Part shown: in pieces, positions 11,284 through 23,359 of the stretch | How the letters are laid out: each line of letters starts with the position of its first letter | Numbering within the stretch: the stretch's first letter is position 1 | Source: Flaccisagitta enflata | Taxonomy: Eukaryota > Chaetognatha > Sagittoidea > Aphragmophora | Direction of reading: 5' to 3' | DNA: 64,000 nucleotides | Assembly: GCA_965153355.1 (NCBI GenBank) | Contig: OZ231126.1 | Location: 7,254,001-7,318,000 of the forward strand | Made by a program: the position numbers and the translations under genes | The notes under the pieces: generated by a model | The model's database searches: none | Seen by the model: the letters and a program-made list of their open reading frames with translations, nothing else | What the model was told of the DNA's origin: nothing

Positions 11284-11454
11284 AGCTAGCTATACATTAT
11301 AACTGAAGAAGTCACTGTCCACGTTTGACCACCCATCCGTAGTATGTAAGCGAAGGGTTATGATTTCCCCACTCCATTTGGTCTCCATGGCAACCAAAAG
11401 TTGTTTTCATTACTAACGACGCCCTTAATCTTCGTTTATAGATACCGTATTTCT

Positions 11455-11985
11455 TGCATTTATCGCCCCCCCTCTAATTAGCGCCCCCCCTTTTTCAGGA
11501 AATGATGAGCTAATGATGAGAGTGTTTTTTTTTTAAGTCTTAGAAATTTGATTGGATATAAGATTTTTAGTCGCATGCACGCGACTCTACAACCCGCTTT
11601 GTCCGTCGGTCGGTCGGTCGGTTGGTTGGTCGGTTGGTTGGTCACACTTTACTTTTTTTTATGATTTTATTTCTTTGACCTCACTGCTCCTGCCCAAATG
11701 GTCAGGTGACCTCAAATATGGCTCCTGCCCACCCGCACGCGACTTTGGTAGCCGTGTATCCGGCCTTGTTTTTGGCAAAAACCATATAAAAATGAGATTC
11801 AATACAACAAAATATTCTCTTTTTATTGATTTGCGGATTCAAATTATAAGAAAATTGTTGAAAAGTGTAAATTGAAGTGTATCATTAATATATTAGTGAA
11901 AAGGGGGTGCTAATTGCAGGTTTAAAACAGCAATGTTTCATTTCAATTTCAAAAGCGCCCGGGGCGCTAATTACAAGAAATACGG
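11455..11985. mobile_element. TA-flanked MITE with CCGTATTTCTTG ends
   Basis: The terminal inverted repeats read CCGTATTTCTTGCA on the left and the inverse CAAGAAATACGG on the right, with TA outside both ends. The subterminal blocks ATCGCCCCCCC and GGGGCGCTAATTA are also inverse-related. A hairpin-end repeat (11565-11770) is inserted inside. Confidence 0.7.
11565..11770 (-). mobile_element. Hairpin-end repeat nested in a MITE
   Basis: The hairpin AGTCGCATGCACGCGACT (11569-11586) and cggtcggttggttgg units are followed by the 5' end, which reads cacccgcacgcgactttggtagccgtgtatccggccttg on the plus strand. The copy interrupts the TA-flanked MITE at 11455-11985, so it is younger than that MITE. 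Confidence 0.8.
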
Positions 11986-12012
11986 TAATAGTGCATTTTG
12001 CATCCACGCATA

Positions 12013-12427
12013 CACTCTTTTCAGTTTTTAAGGACCAGTTAATTTTTTCTGAGCCTGGATTGTCCTTAAATTTTTGCAAATTTCAGGCTGAAAGGTTCTT
12101 AGCATGTCCTTAATATTTTCCTATAATTTTCTTACAATCTTCTTGTACTCATTTAAATTACTTGTGTTCAGTATGAGTAAATACAAGTCAAATATGGTAG
12201 TTATTACTTTGAAGCAAAGAAAATATGTCATAAGACAAAAAATGTTGCATTTTATATAGATATGATAATTTCCTCTTACATTTGCGTAAAAACAACTTAA
12301 ATTGTTAATCAAAAATTTTTTTTTATAAATCTGAGGCATGGCCTTGTCCAAAATTTTTTTTTAATTTTTGGCAAAATTTCAGCCTCGATGTCCTTATAAA
12401 CTTTGTCCTTACTCAATAAAAAGAGTG
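12013..12427. mobile_element. TA-flanked MITE with CACTCTTTT ends
   Basis: The left end is cactcttttcagtttttaagg and the right end ccttactcaataaaaagagtg, each bordered by TA. Inner blocks such as aatttcaggctgaaa and tttcagcctc are also inverted. It belongs to the same group as the 149-base MITE at 32408-32556. Confidence 0.7.
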
Positions 12428-12447
12428 TAATGGCAGCCCAAAGGCAG

Positions 12448-13125
12448 TAAGTGGTCAGCGGTACCCGTACCCTGCTTAAGTGGTAAGTGATTCAGGTTGA
12501 AGAGGAGCAGGGCAGCGGCCCCAAAGGGGATGAAGTCCTGTGGAACACAAGTGAAATCTGTCCGTCCATCCATCCGTCCATCCTTCTCTCTGCCTTACAT
12601 CTGTCCAAGATGCCCTGCTATTCAAACTCTCATTTTATAACTAGGAGAAACAAGTCATCCAAGGATCGCTCATGGTCAGTGGTACCCAATGCCCTGCTTG
12701 AAGTGATTAGCTGAAGAATTGGAGTGAGAGCAGGGCAGCGGCCCCAAAGGGTAAATTTCCAGACGTCCAGAGAGGGCATATTTGAGGTCTTGGTAGCAAC
12801 TTTCCATGGTATGCAATAGGAATTTTGCATTTTTTTCAATTTCTTGTCAATTTACCATGTTGTTCAATGGGAATTTTACATTTTTCTCAATTTTCATTAA
12901 TTTTCTATGCTATTCAATGTGAATCATGATATTTTTTACTTTTTTGTAAATTTTCTATGTTATTCAATGGGAAGTTTGTATTTTGTCAATTTCTCATGTT
13001 ATTCAATGGGAATTTGACGCTTGAGAAGCTTTTGGGGGGACGTACGTACATACGGACATATGGAAATTTACCTCTGTGTCTTACATGACATCAGCCCTTT
13101 GAGGCCCCTGCCTAATGACAAAAGG
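12448..13125. mobile_element. 20-bp-core foldback family, degraded copy
   Basis: It contains ggtcagcggtacccg, gagcagggcagcggcccc, a second copy of the same block at 12660-12750, and an inverted end near 13060-13110 (tctgtgtcttacatgacatc). Between them a roughly 60-base A/T-rich tandem repeat (ttattcaatgggaatttt) runs from about 12790 to 13015. Confidence 0.6.
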
Positions 13126-13164
13126 CAGTATATAGACAATGGTACCTCTGTTTGTATGTTGAGG

Positions 13165-13590
13165 GGGGAGCAGGCCAGAATCCGGGTCTCTGAGGTCAGA
13201 ATCTGGGTCTCAGAGACCAATTTCTTGGTCTCAGAGGCCAAGGTTTGAGTCTCTGAGGCCAGGATTGGGTCTATGAGGCCTGGATTTGGGTCTTTAAAGC
13301 CATATCCTAGATCTAGGAGGCTAGAATCTGGGTCAAAGAGATCAAGATCTGGGTCTCTGAGGTTAGGATGTGGGTTTTAGAAGCCAGAATCTGGGTATCA
13401 GAAACCAGAATCTAGGTCTAAGCCTAAGGGGTCAAAATGATACAACTTAGACCAGAATTCAGGTTTTCTAGACATTTTTGGGCCATTTTGCTTGGATTTG
13501 GGCCATTTTGCTTGGATTTGGGCCATATTGTTTGGATTTGGGCCATTATGCTTGGATTTGGGCCATACTGTTTGAATTTGGGCCCCAAAG
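13165..13590. repeat. Two minisatellites (about 22 bp and 21 bp)
   Basis: Positions 13165-13425 repeat a unit like agaatctgggtctctgaggc. Positions 13465-13585 repeat gggccattttgcttggattt with a 21-base period, five to six units. Frames reading through the second array (Gly-Phe-Gly-Pro repeats) are not genes. Confidence 0.8.
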
Positions 13591-13620
13591 GAGACGACGC
13601 CCTGAGGATGCACACTCTGT

Positions 13621-14269
13621 GCTTTTTTTTGCTCAAAATTCCAAATTGTTAAAAATAGTATTAAAAATGAGAAACTAATCTGTTTTTTTCAATCAGGATA
13701 CTATCTGGGACCAAAAAAATAGAAACCCAAAATTTGGGCGACCCAGCATATCGGGAACCACCCAAACCACCAAAACCACCCAAAATGAGGAGGAGGGGGA
13801 AAAAGAGCAAAAAACTGACTTTCTCCAATGCTGCTGAAATTTTCAGGGTAGTTAGAGGACACCTAGGGCTGTCTAAAACTAATTTTGTTTTGGCTAGAAA
13901 GTGAATTTTTGCGGAGTTATACTTCGTCAAAAGTATGTAAATAACAAAGAAATAACTACGTGAAACCCCTCTAGGAGGTCAATTTTTTGTATTTTCAGAG
14001 GTCAGGCCACCCCCTTGCCCCCCTTTTTCTTTTTAGGCATTCATTCTTTAGGTAGTTAGGAAGCCCCACAAAAAAAATTGGGACGGATACTCGACGATAC
14101 TTTTTTTTACGGCCATTTTTAACGAAATATAGAGCTTCATTTTATTTCGCCAATGAAGTAAAATTCTCTCTTAGCTGCTCAAATAACTAGATTAGCTTTC
14201 ATTACAATAACATGAAACCCCTTGATGAATAGCAACACTACATAAATTTTGTATCAAATATCTTGTTGT
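13621..14269. other. No gene recognised
   Basis: This is mixed A+T-rich sequence with a short accaccc-rich run near 13752-13785. No splice-bounded coding segment or clear element end was found. Confidence 0.5.
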
Positions 14270-14870
14270 GGTGGAGGTAGAGGAGGAGGAGGAGGAGGAG
14301 GAGGAGGAGGAGGAGGAGGAGGAGGAGGAGGAGGATGACAATGTCTAAGATGTTTTTTGTTCAAGTAAATCAGGAAAAAAGAGAGCAAAACAAATGTTGG
14401 GTTCATAAATAAGAGGAGAAGAGGAAGAAGAAGGAGAACCAAAGAAGAAGAAGAAGAAGAAGAAGAAGAAAGAGGAGCAGCAACATGCAGTATGTAAAGC
14501 AGAGTAGCATAAATTGGCACATGGTCTAAATGCTGTTTTCATTAAAAATAGACGAGGGAATAAGAGGATGAGGGAAGGAATAGAAGAAGAATGAGAAAGG
14601 AAGAAGTAGAGGGAAGAAGAAGAAGATGTGTACAAAAACAAACAAGGGAAAAAAGAGGTGGAAATTGAAAAACATAGGGTATCAAAAAGAGGGAATAGTA
14701 AGAAAAGAAGAAGAAGAAGAAGGAGGAGAGGGAGAAGAGGAAGAAGGGGAAGGAGAGGAAGAAGAGAGAAATCAGAAGAAGAAGAAGAGGGAAGAAGAAG
14801 AAGAAGAAGAAGAAGAAGAAGAAGAAGAGGGAAGAAAAAGGGGAAGAAGAAGAAGAAGAAAAGGGAAAAA
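14270..14870. repeat. (GAG)n and (GAA)n purine tracts
   Basis: (GAG)n covers 14280-14334, (GAA)n covers about 14443-14470, and mixed GAA/GGA repeats fill 14702-14870. The long Ser/Leu/Phe or Glu/Arg frames on either strand come from these tracts. Confidence 0.9.
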
Positions 14871-14871
14871 C

Positions 14872-15421
14872 TAGTCATCCAAGGATCGCACATGGTCAGC
14901 GGTACCCGATGCCCTGCTGGGAGTGATCCAGTGAAAAAGTGGAGTGAGAGCAGGGCAGCGGCCCCAAAGGGCCGATGTCCTGTAGAACACAGGGGGAAAT
15001 TTCCATACGTCCTGAGGGGGCATATTTCAGGCCTTAGATGACTGATTTAGACCGCTGAAGGCATATTTGAAGGCTGGAGGGCAGAATCAAGGCTTGGAGA
15101 GCCGATTTGAGTTTTGGAGGGCAAATTTAAGCCATGGAGGGCTGATTTTATGCTTGGAGGGCTAATTGAAGGTCTGGAAGGCAGATTTGAGGTCTGGAGG
15201 ACAGATTTGAGGTGGGGGGGCTGATTTGAAGCCTGGAAAGCTGATTTGAGGCCTGGAGGGCTGAATTGAGGGCTGGGAGGGCAATTTGAGGGCTGGGAGG
15301 GCAAATTTGAGGGCTGGGAGAGCAAATTTGAGGCCAACGGGGGGGGGGGGGACGGACGGACGTATGGAAATTCCCCCCTGTGTTCTACAGGACATCGGCC
15401 CTTTGGGGCCGCTGCCCAAAA
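14872..15421. mobile_element. 20-bp-core foldback family, complete copy
   Basis: The left end reads tagtcatccaaggatcgc, ggtacccgatgccctgc and cagggcagcggcccc, then gatgtcctgtagaacacagg. The right end is the inverse: cctgtgttctacaggacatc, ggccctttggggccgctgccc. About 14 units of a 20-base minisatellite (like gaggtctggagggcagattt) lie between. The GCGGCCCC block is itself followed by its near complement, so each end can fold. Confidence 0.8.
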
Positions 15422-15422
15422 A

Positions 15423-15560
15423 GGGGAAGAAGAAGAAGAAAAAGAGGGAAGAAAAAGGGGAAGAAGAAGAAGAAGAGGGAAGAAGAAGAGGGAAGAAAAA
15501 GGGGAAGAAGAAGAAGAAGAGGGAAGAAGAAGAGGGAAGAAAAAGGGGAAGAAGAAGAAT
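15423..15560. repeat. GAAGAA/GGGAA purine repeat
   Basis: A compound (GAA)n tract with gggaa interruptions, directly adjoining the foldback element end. Confidence 0.9.
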
Positions 15561-15599
15561 ATATATTTGTTTAGTGCTTGTATGCAATGTTTACAAAAA

Positions 15600-16440
15600 C
15601 AATTATCTCTAATGCTCTCAAAATCAAGATTTTCAATGATTTGTTTTTTGCGGCGCCATAAAATGGCCACAAACACAGTTCCCTGGGGCCCCCAGACCCC
15701 CTTCAATATATTTTACTACCTGTTGTATACTTAAATTGTGCTTGTTTACAATTTTTTACCAATGAAATAAGCTTTAATGCTCTAAAAATCAAGATTTTCA
15801 ATGATTTTAGTTGCTGGGCCATGAAATCGCCCTACAATAGTCCCCTGGGGCCCCCCTGGGGTCCCCCTGGGGACCCCCTTACCCCCCAAATGTATTTTTT
15901 TTAGTTTAATGTTTGTCTGGTCCCTGTCCACCATTCTTACCAAAGAACTAAGCTTGAATGCTCTAAAAATCCAGATTTTCAATGATTTTAGTCATGAATT
16001 TAGCCATGAAATCACCCCAAAATAGCCCCCTGGGGACCCCCTGACCCCCCAAATGTATTTTTTTTTCTTAGTTTCATGTTTGTCTGGTCCCTATCCACCA
16101 TTCTGACCAAAGAAATAAGCTTGAATCCTCAAAAAATCAAGATTTTTAATGATTTTTGTTGCCAAACCATGAAATCGCCCTAAAATTGCCCCCTGGGATC
16201 CCCCTGGGGACCCCCTGACCCCCCAAATGTATTTTTATTTTTTAGTTTCATGTTTGTCTGGTCCCTGTCCACCATTCTGACCAAAGAAATAAGCTTGAAT
16301 GCTCTAAAAATCTAGATTTTCAATGATTTTAGTCGCTGGGCCATGATTTCACCCCAAAATAGCCCCCTGGGGACCCCCTGACCCCCCAAATGTATTTTTT
16401 TTTTCTAGTTTCATGTTTGTCTGGTCCCTGTCCACCATTT
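15600..16440. repeat. About 170-bp tandem satellite, five units
   Basis: The phrase atttt(c/t)aatgatttt recurs near 15629, 15794, 15975, 16143 and 16316. Each unit has a C-rich block (ccctggggaccccctgacccccc), then catgtttgtctggtccctgtccaccatt and aagaaataagcttgaatgctc. The period varies from about 165 to 181 bases. No coding function is evident. Confidence 0.8.
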
Positions 16441-16494
16441 TGAGCAATAATAACCAACTTTTGGGATAGTTGGAATTGTAAGCAGTCTTTACAT

Positions 16495-16612
16495 TGGAGC
16501 GGCACAGAGTGGGATGGAGCAGGGGGGGGGGCGGATGGGTGGACGGACAGACAGTCAGATTCCCCCTGTGTTCTACAGGACTTCGTCCCCTTCAGGGCCG
16601 CTGCCTTGGAGA
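16495..16612. mobile_element. 20-bp-core foldback family, right end only
   Basis: A G run and ggacggacagacag are followed by attccccctgtgttctacag, gacttcgtccccttcagggccgctgcc. It corresponds to the right terminus of the copies at 14872 and 33480. The minisatellite core and left end are missing. Confidence 0.65.
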
Positions 16613-16822
16613 GACACAAGGACACAAGGCATCCTTCTTTTCATAAAAGACGAAAGAATCACTTGATTATTTCAAAATATAAAAAAAACGAGAGACCCAT
16701 TTTATCCCGCTGATCTACTTTACCCAACTCTACCCTTTAAACTAGTCTCTTATAAAAAAAAGTGCACTTGCTCCAAGTCATACCAACCTGCCATCTGACC
16801 AACGGACACAGCCACCTATAAA

Positions 16823-17022
16823 AGCCAGGCCGGGCACAAGGCTACCCAAGTCACGTGTCAGTGAACTGAGGCAGTCAAAGGGACCAGTGAAAAAGGCTAA
16901 ACAAGCATTTAATCAGGAGCAGTGATGCCGAAACGCCGAGGTCAAGGAAGCTGATTGTGACAGAACGACGGATCGAGCCACTGACAAAGCGGGTTGTAAA
17001 GTCGCATTCACGCGACTAAAAA
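16823..17022 (+). mobile_element. Hairpin-end repeat, AGTCGCG class
   Basis: The 5' block ccaggccgggcacaaggctacccaagtcacgtg leads into few gacggatcgagcc units. The copy ends in the hairpin AGTCGCATTCACGCGACT (17000-17017) followed by AAAAA. A 3' fragment of another copy lies just upstream (16796-16822). Confidence 0.75.
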
Positions 17023-17085
17023 TAGAAACGCCAGGGTTAGATACTTGGAAACAACTCGGGCAGCCTCCGCCCGCCGCGCCACGAC

Positions 17086-17994
<909 letters not shown>

Positions 17995-18620
17995 GCCACG
18001 ACGGCATTCAAGATCGGAACTGAAGCTGCCCGAGTCATTCAGACCCGCCAAATATGCCTAAGAGAGTTTATGCTTAACTTTTATTTAAATATAAATAAAA
18101 AGTTTAGTTTCATCTCACATAAGCGCTCATGTGTTAAGGAGTCTTTATAATGATTCAATTACACCAGGGTAATGAAAAGAATACTTTCATTTCTTTGAAA
18201 CTACTCTCTCGTCACATGGTTTATTTTTTCTCTCTTAGAATACAGAAATACAGAAACATTTTAAGAGAAAAAAAAAAAACTAATCGTAACTTGATAACTC
18301 GTAGAATTAATAATGGTATTATAAGTATAAGCAAAGTTTCTGCTTCTATGTCAAACTTTATCGTCTGTTTGTTAAGGCTGCTATATGCAAATTAACACAG
18401 GAGCAGTGTTGCCAAAACGCTGAAGAAGCCGACTCTGACAAAAAATGTTTAGTCCAAGGAATTTTAGTATGCGTGCGAGTCTCTAACTTAGAGACTCGCA
18501 CGCACGGACGCACGCACGCACGCAGGAAGGAGATTGGAGGATGATGAGTACGGACCCGATGTACCATGCCACGCAGGAACGAGATTTGAGGATAAGTACG
18601 GATCTGATTTAGCACCTGAC
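17995..18620. other. No gene recognised; one strong hairpin
   Basis: Positions 18471-18486 and 18488-18503 form a perfect 16-base stem with a single-base centre (GCGTGCGAGTCTCTAA and its complement). It is followed by (GCAC)n-like sequence. The rest is unassigned A+T-rich DNA. Confidence 0.5.
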
Positions 18621-19636
18621 CAGGAGTGTATATTCTTGAGTCGCTTTTGATTTCTCCCCGCCTTTGATTTTCTTCCCCGCGTCGCGTTTTTATATCCATG
18701 ATTTTCTCCCCCATATAGTAATAAAACTATGTGGTTAAGGTATAAAAAACGTTAAATTGTGTTTTACTAATTGAGTTTTATGATTTGGTACTGTAAAAAG
18801 TTATATTTTCCCCAAATTCCTTTTTTTCTCTTTTTGGGCAGCGGCCCCGAAGGGGCCGATGACCTATGCTTTCACACAGGAGAAATTTCTTCTCCGTACC
18901 CCCCCCCCCGCCTCAAGGCTAAAATCCCGGCCTCGAAGCACAAATCCTAGCCTCAAGGCTCAAATCCCAGCCTCGAGGCTCAAATCCCTGCCTCAAGGCT
19001 CAAATCCCAGCCTAGAGGATCAAATCCTAGCCTCAAGGCTCAAATCCCTGCCTCAAAGCTCAAATCCCAGCCTCAAAGCTCAAATCCCAGCCTCAAAGCT
19101 CAAATCCCAGCCTCAAAGCTCAAATCCCAGCTTCAAAGCTCAAATCCCAGGCTCGAATCTCAAATCCCAGCCTTGAAGCTCAAATGGAAGCCTTGAAGCT
19201 CAAATCCCAGCCTTGAAGCTCTAATCCCAGCCTCAAGGCTCAAATCCCAGCCTACAGGCTCCAATCCTAGTCTCAAGGCCCAAATCCTAGTCTTGAGGCC
19301 CAAATCCTAGTCTCGTGGCTCAAATCTCAGCCTCAAAGCTCAAATCCCAGCCATGAAGCTCAAATCTCTGCCTGGAAGCTCAAATCCCAGCCTTGAGGCT
19401 TAAAACCAAGCCTCCAGGCTCAAATCACAGCCTTGGGACTCAAATAAAACCAGCATAGGTCATCGGCCCCTTCGGGGCCGCTGCCCCACTAACCACCTCA
19501 CACCCACATACACTCACATAGGGGCAACGGGTACCGCTGACCATCTAACGCTTTTGCGACTATTTCCCCCTTTGATTTCCTTCCCCATCTCCAGACCCTT
19601 TGATTTTTCCCCCCAACTCAAGAATATACAGGCCTG
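18621..19636. mobile_element. hAT-type element, 8-bp TSD, carrying a foldback
   Basis: The ends CAGGAGTGTATATTCTTGAG and CTCAAGAATATACAGGCCTG are inverted repeats, with two mismatches. CACCTGAC is duplicated exactly at 18613-18620 and 19637-19644. Both arms hold cccc..tttgattt(c/t)cttcccc blocks. The 20-bp-core foldback element at 18836-19560 lies inside. A diverged relative is at 49254-50788. Confidence 0.85.
18836..19560. mobile_element. 20-bp-core foldback family, long minisatellite core
   Basis: The left end is gggcagcggccccgaaggggccgatgacctatgc and the right end the inverse gcataggtcatcggccccttcggggccgctgcccc (to 19488). It is followed by caacgggtaccgctgaccatct and cgcttttgcgact. The core (18908-19450) is about 27 units of caaatcccagcctcaaggct. 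Confidence 0.8.
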
Positions 19637-19849
19637 CACCTGACAGATTGGATGTTTATTGAGCCTTGCTTCGCAAGACCCCACTAATATAAAAGAGAAT
19701 AAGCGTAAGAAACTTATCGTAAATTGATTAGAATTAGATTAAAGGTGTTATAAGCGTAGTAACTAGTTAGATCTCTTCGAAACTACTCTTTCATTACAGA
19801 ATTTTTTTTTTTTTTCTCTCTTGAATTATAACAAACGCCCTGATACATG

Positions 19850-20200
19850 TTTTGACGGGGAACCTCCTATTAGTCCTAAGATACTTGGTACTAAGACCCA
19901 TTAGTCCTAGGGTCTACTAGTCCTAAGATTAATTAGTCCTAAGGTTTTTAATCCTAAGGTTTACTAGTCCTAAAGCACTTGACATAGGAGGGTCAGATAG
20001 TCCTAAGTTTGGGGTCTATAAGTCCTAAAAGCAACTAGGATATAGGGTCTATTAGTTCTAAGGTCTACTAGTCCTAAACAAATGAGTGGGTCCTCTAGTC
20101 CTAAGAGGAGGGTTTAATAGTCCTAAAAAAAAACACTGAGATCAAATATCTAGTTGAATGACTGACATGGTAAGTCCTAAAAGAAAGGCCTACTAGTCCT
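19850..20200. repeat. TAGTCCTAAG-type repeat cluster
   Basis: Irregular copies of tagtcctaag or its variants are spaced about 12-30 bases apart and oriented opposite to the cluster at 22080-23085. Positions 20213-20290 also pair inversely with about 22616-22690, so the clusters look like arms of a larger foldback. Confidence 0.65.
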
Positions 20201-21127
20201 AATAACCAAATCTTCAATTTACAGTCAATAGACAGAACATTATAGATGTATTTATCATAACATTAACTATGATTTTATTTCTTGAAAAAGAATAAGATAA
20301 TGTATAAAAAAAACCTGGGATTGAAATTACTGTAATTTCAAAGTGTTAAAGCTAGCTGTAATGTAAGCACAACTGGTTGTTTGTTATAGCCTGCATTAAC
20401 ATTTTGATTTATCAGTTTACAGCCAAATGTGATTTCAACCATTAATCATTGCATATTATAATTTGTTGATTTTCAAGAAGTTAGATCTGATGTAATAGTA
20501 TGATATGCATACTTAATGTTTTGTCCATTGATTGTTTAGGAGTAGTAAACCCCACAGACCACCAAATAAGCCCTTAACGACACTTTATCCCGCTCAAGCC
20601 ACCTTCATAGACCACCAAATCCCACCCTGATGGGAAATAAGCCCCTAACGACACTTTATCCCGCTCAAGCCACCTACACAGACCACCAAATCCTCCTAAG
20701 TGTTCATGTGCCTCCTACCCCTCCCACCTCCAATTTCAGTTTGTTTTTTTTTTGTTCATTGCCATAAAAGAATTCAATTTCCTCTCTTCATGGCAAAAAG
20801 AATGACAAAATCATAATCAAAAGAATTACATGGGTTGTCAAAAAAAAAATATTTGCTAAAGTTACAATAGTGGAAAAGCTTAGTTTTGTTTTCCATAGTA
20901 ATGCAGGCAGAGCTGGTATCCTTTTTTTTTGAAAACAGTTCAAACTGCCTTATGCAAGTTTCTTTGCATAGGACTAGAAATACTAAACAAGTGATGCGGG
21001 GTCACAATATTGTGGGGGATGGGTGGGTAGGGGCAGCCAGCCACCATCCAAACTCAAGGACAACCTTAGAAATGCTTGATAACCTAAGCAAAACATTAAA
21101 ACTACCTTAGTACCTACTTACTTCAGG
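20200..21127. other. Repeat-derived spacer, no gene recognised
   Basis: A roughly 75-base tandem duplication (acgacactttatcccgctcaagccacc) lies at about 20557-20690. Positions 20995-21040 are a 5' end of the hairpin-end family (ggggtcacaatattgtggggg, ggtgggtaggggcag). No exon was recognised. Confidence 0.5.
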
Positions 21128-21600
21128 ACAACTTAGCCAATGCAAAAACCATTGGAACATTTTTAGAAAAACTATAGGAATGATATAGGGCAAGTTGCAC
21201 GGCAACAGAACTACTCTTGGACAACTTGAGGATAACTTTAAGACAATTCTTGGACAAATCTAGGACAACCCAAGAACGAAAAAGGCTACCTCTAGGACAA
21301 CTAAAAAAAACTTAAGGACAATTCTGACAACTTTAGGACAACTCCTTGGATATTCCTAAGACAACTAGGACAACTCTAGGATAACAAAAACAACTCTAGT
21401 ACAACTCTGAGAGAGTTATAGAACAACTTTTGGACAACTTTTGGACAACTTTAGGACACTTTTAAAACAACTTGAGGACAACTCTAGGTCATTTCTAGGA
21501 CATTTCTAGGACAAAACAAGGACAATATAAGGACTCCTCATTGGCAACTTTAAGACAAGTCTAAAACAAGTACTGTAGGATAACTTGATTAACCCAAGGA
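21128..21600. repeat. GGACAACTTTA-type minisatellite
   Basis: Around thirty diverged copies of a 10- to 12-base unit (ggacaactttaggacaactct) occur here. The only frames present are short and read the repeat. Confidence 0.75.
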
Positions 21601-22079
21601 AATTCCAGGAAAACCCAAAGCTAATTTCCATATGAGTGATCCTTCCATATCTAAGGCTGAAAAGGATGCGAATTTTCTCCCTAATCACTATTAGCTTTGA
21701 AAAGGCGCGCTCTAATTGCATTTATGCTCACCCAATGACATCAGTTTATGCTTGGCAAAAAATACTTGATGAAAGAGAGGAAATAACAAATATCTCTTAG
21801 GCTAATTTGTATGATTGGGTAAAAAGAAATCAAGCTCGTTCTCAGCTTAGACTCAAAAGCGCAATTGCGCGCATTAGATCTAGCTCCGCATTCCGACTAC
21901 GGAGGATTAGGAGCTACCGCCAATGCGCAAAACGCGCAACTCTAGAAAACCGGTGAACTTTTGTGAATCTCTATATTTTCTATGTATTTTACATAATGTT
22001 TTTATCATTATTTATATACTAAACACAATTTCGAAATGATTTTTTTTGCAGATATGAACCAAACAGTGTTAGTAGAAGT
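21601..22079. other. No gene recognised
   Basis: Mixed sequence with no recognised domain, element end or tandem array. Confidence 0.45.
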
Positions 22080-23085
22080 GGAAAACAGCACTATTGTAGT
22101 AGGTTTTAAATAGTCGTGTCCATTACTTATTTCCCATCACGGCGCTCTGTGAACCCTGAAACAAGGTGCACTAGTCTTAAATATTTGAGTTGCCCTTTCT
22201 GAATTACGATTTACAAACCCATAACTGCGGTCTACTAGTCCTGAAAATGAGATTGACTTACAAGTATAAAATCTTTAATTTAGGACTAGTAAACCCTTTA
22301 ACCGGGTCTACTAGTCCTAAATACTTGATTTGCCTTTTACTTATTTAGGACTAGTAAACCCTGTGACAGGGTCTACTAGTCCTAAATATTTAATTTTTCC
22401 CTTTCTTATTTAGGACTAGTAAACCCTGTGACAGGGTCTACTAGACCTAAATTTTTTATCTGCCCTTTCTTGAGTAGGACTAACAAACCCTTAGCCATGG
22501 TCTATTAATCCTAATAATAAGGTAGATATATAAATACAATATCTTTAATTTTCAGTCAATGAATAAAACACTATAGGTGTATCTATCTAATTAATTCATA
22601 CAATATTTCATTCATTTTCAAGAAGTTGGACCAAAGATAATGGCATGATATATACACCTATAATGTTTTGTCCATTGACTTTTTAGGACTAGTAAACCCT
22701 GTTACAGGGTCTACTAGTCCTAAATGCTTGATTTGTCCTTTTTTGATTAGGACTAACAAACCCTTAGCCAAGGTCTATTAGTCCTAATAATGAGATCAAC
22801 TCTCAAGCAGATAATCTTTAATTTAGGACTAGTAAACCCTGTGACAGGGTCTACTAGTCCTAAATACTTGATTTGCCTTTTACTTATTTAGGACTAGTAA
22901 ACCCTACGACAGGGTCTACTAGTCCTAAATATAAACAGTTGCATTTGCTTTAGGACTACTAGACCCTTTTTAAAAAGGGACAAGCTTGCCCTAGGATCAC
23001 TCAACCACGTGGGTGTATATCAGCTATCAGTTAGGACTAGTAGACCTCCTCCTTTAGGACTAGTCGACCCTAGGACTACACGGTA
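22080..23085. repeat. Array of 44-nt hairpins (TTTAGGACTAGTA...)
   Basis: Six near-identical inverted repeats (tttaggactagtaaaccctg, 3-base centre, cagggtctactagtcctaaa) start at about 22279, 22344, 22409, 22682, 22822 and 22887. Neighbours are 65 bases apart within runs. Further degraded single arms extend to 23085. The arms can form stems of about 20 base pairs. Confidence 0.8.
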
Positions 23086-23359
23086 GGCATATCCACGAAT
23101 TAGAATGGAAAATATGTCGTCTTACATGGTTTACGTTGCTTAAACCGAATTCATAGGGCAACCACGTACAGTGATAAATGCGAGAACGGTGAACTTTGTT
23201 CTTTTTTTTTTTCTTTCTATCATATTTTTTTTTTAATTGCCGCTCTCGCAACGAAGTGCTTAACTCCAACAAAACTCGTGCTGAACATGTTTCCAAAGGA
23301 TGCGATTTCAAGTACGTGAGAATATACAAATCCAATAAACATTAAACTTATCTCATACC

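Noticed and set aside
22279-22930. CRISPR-like array of palindromic repeats with spacers
   Set aside because: The sequence is clearly eukaryotic, there are no cas genes, spacers are irregular in length and partly alike, and single-arm variants are scattered around.
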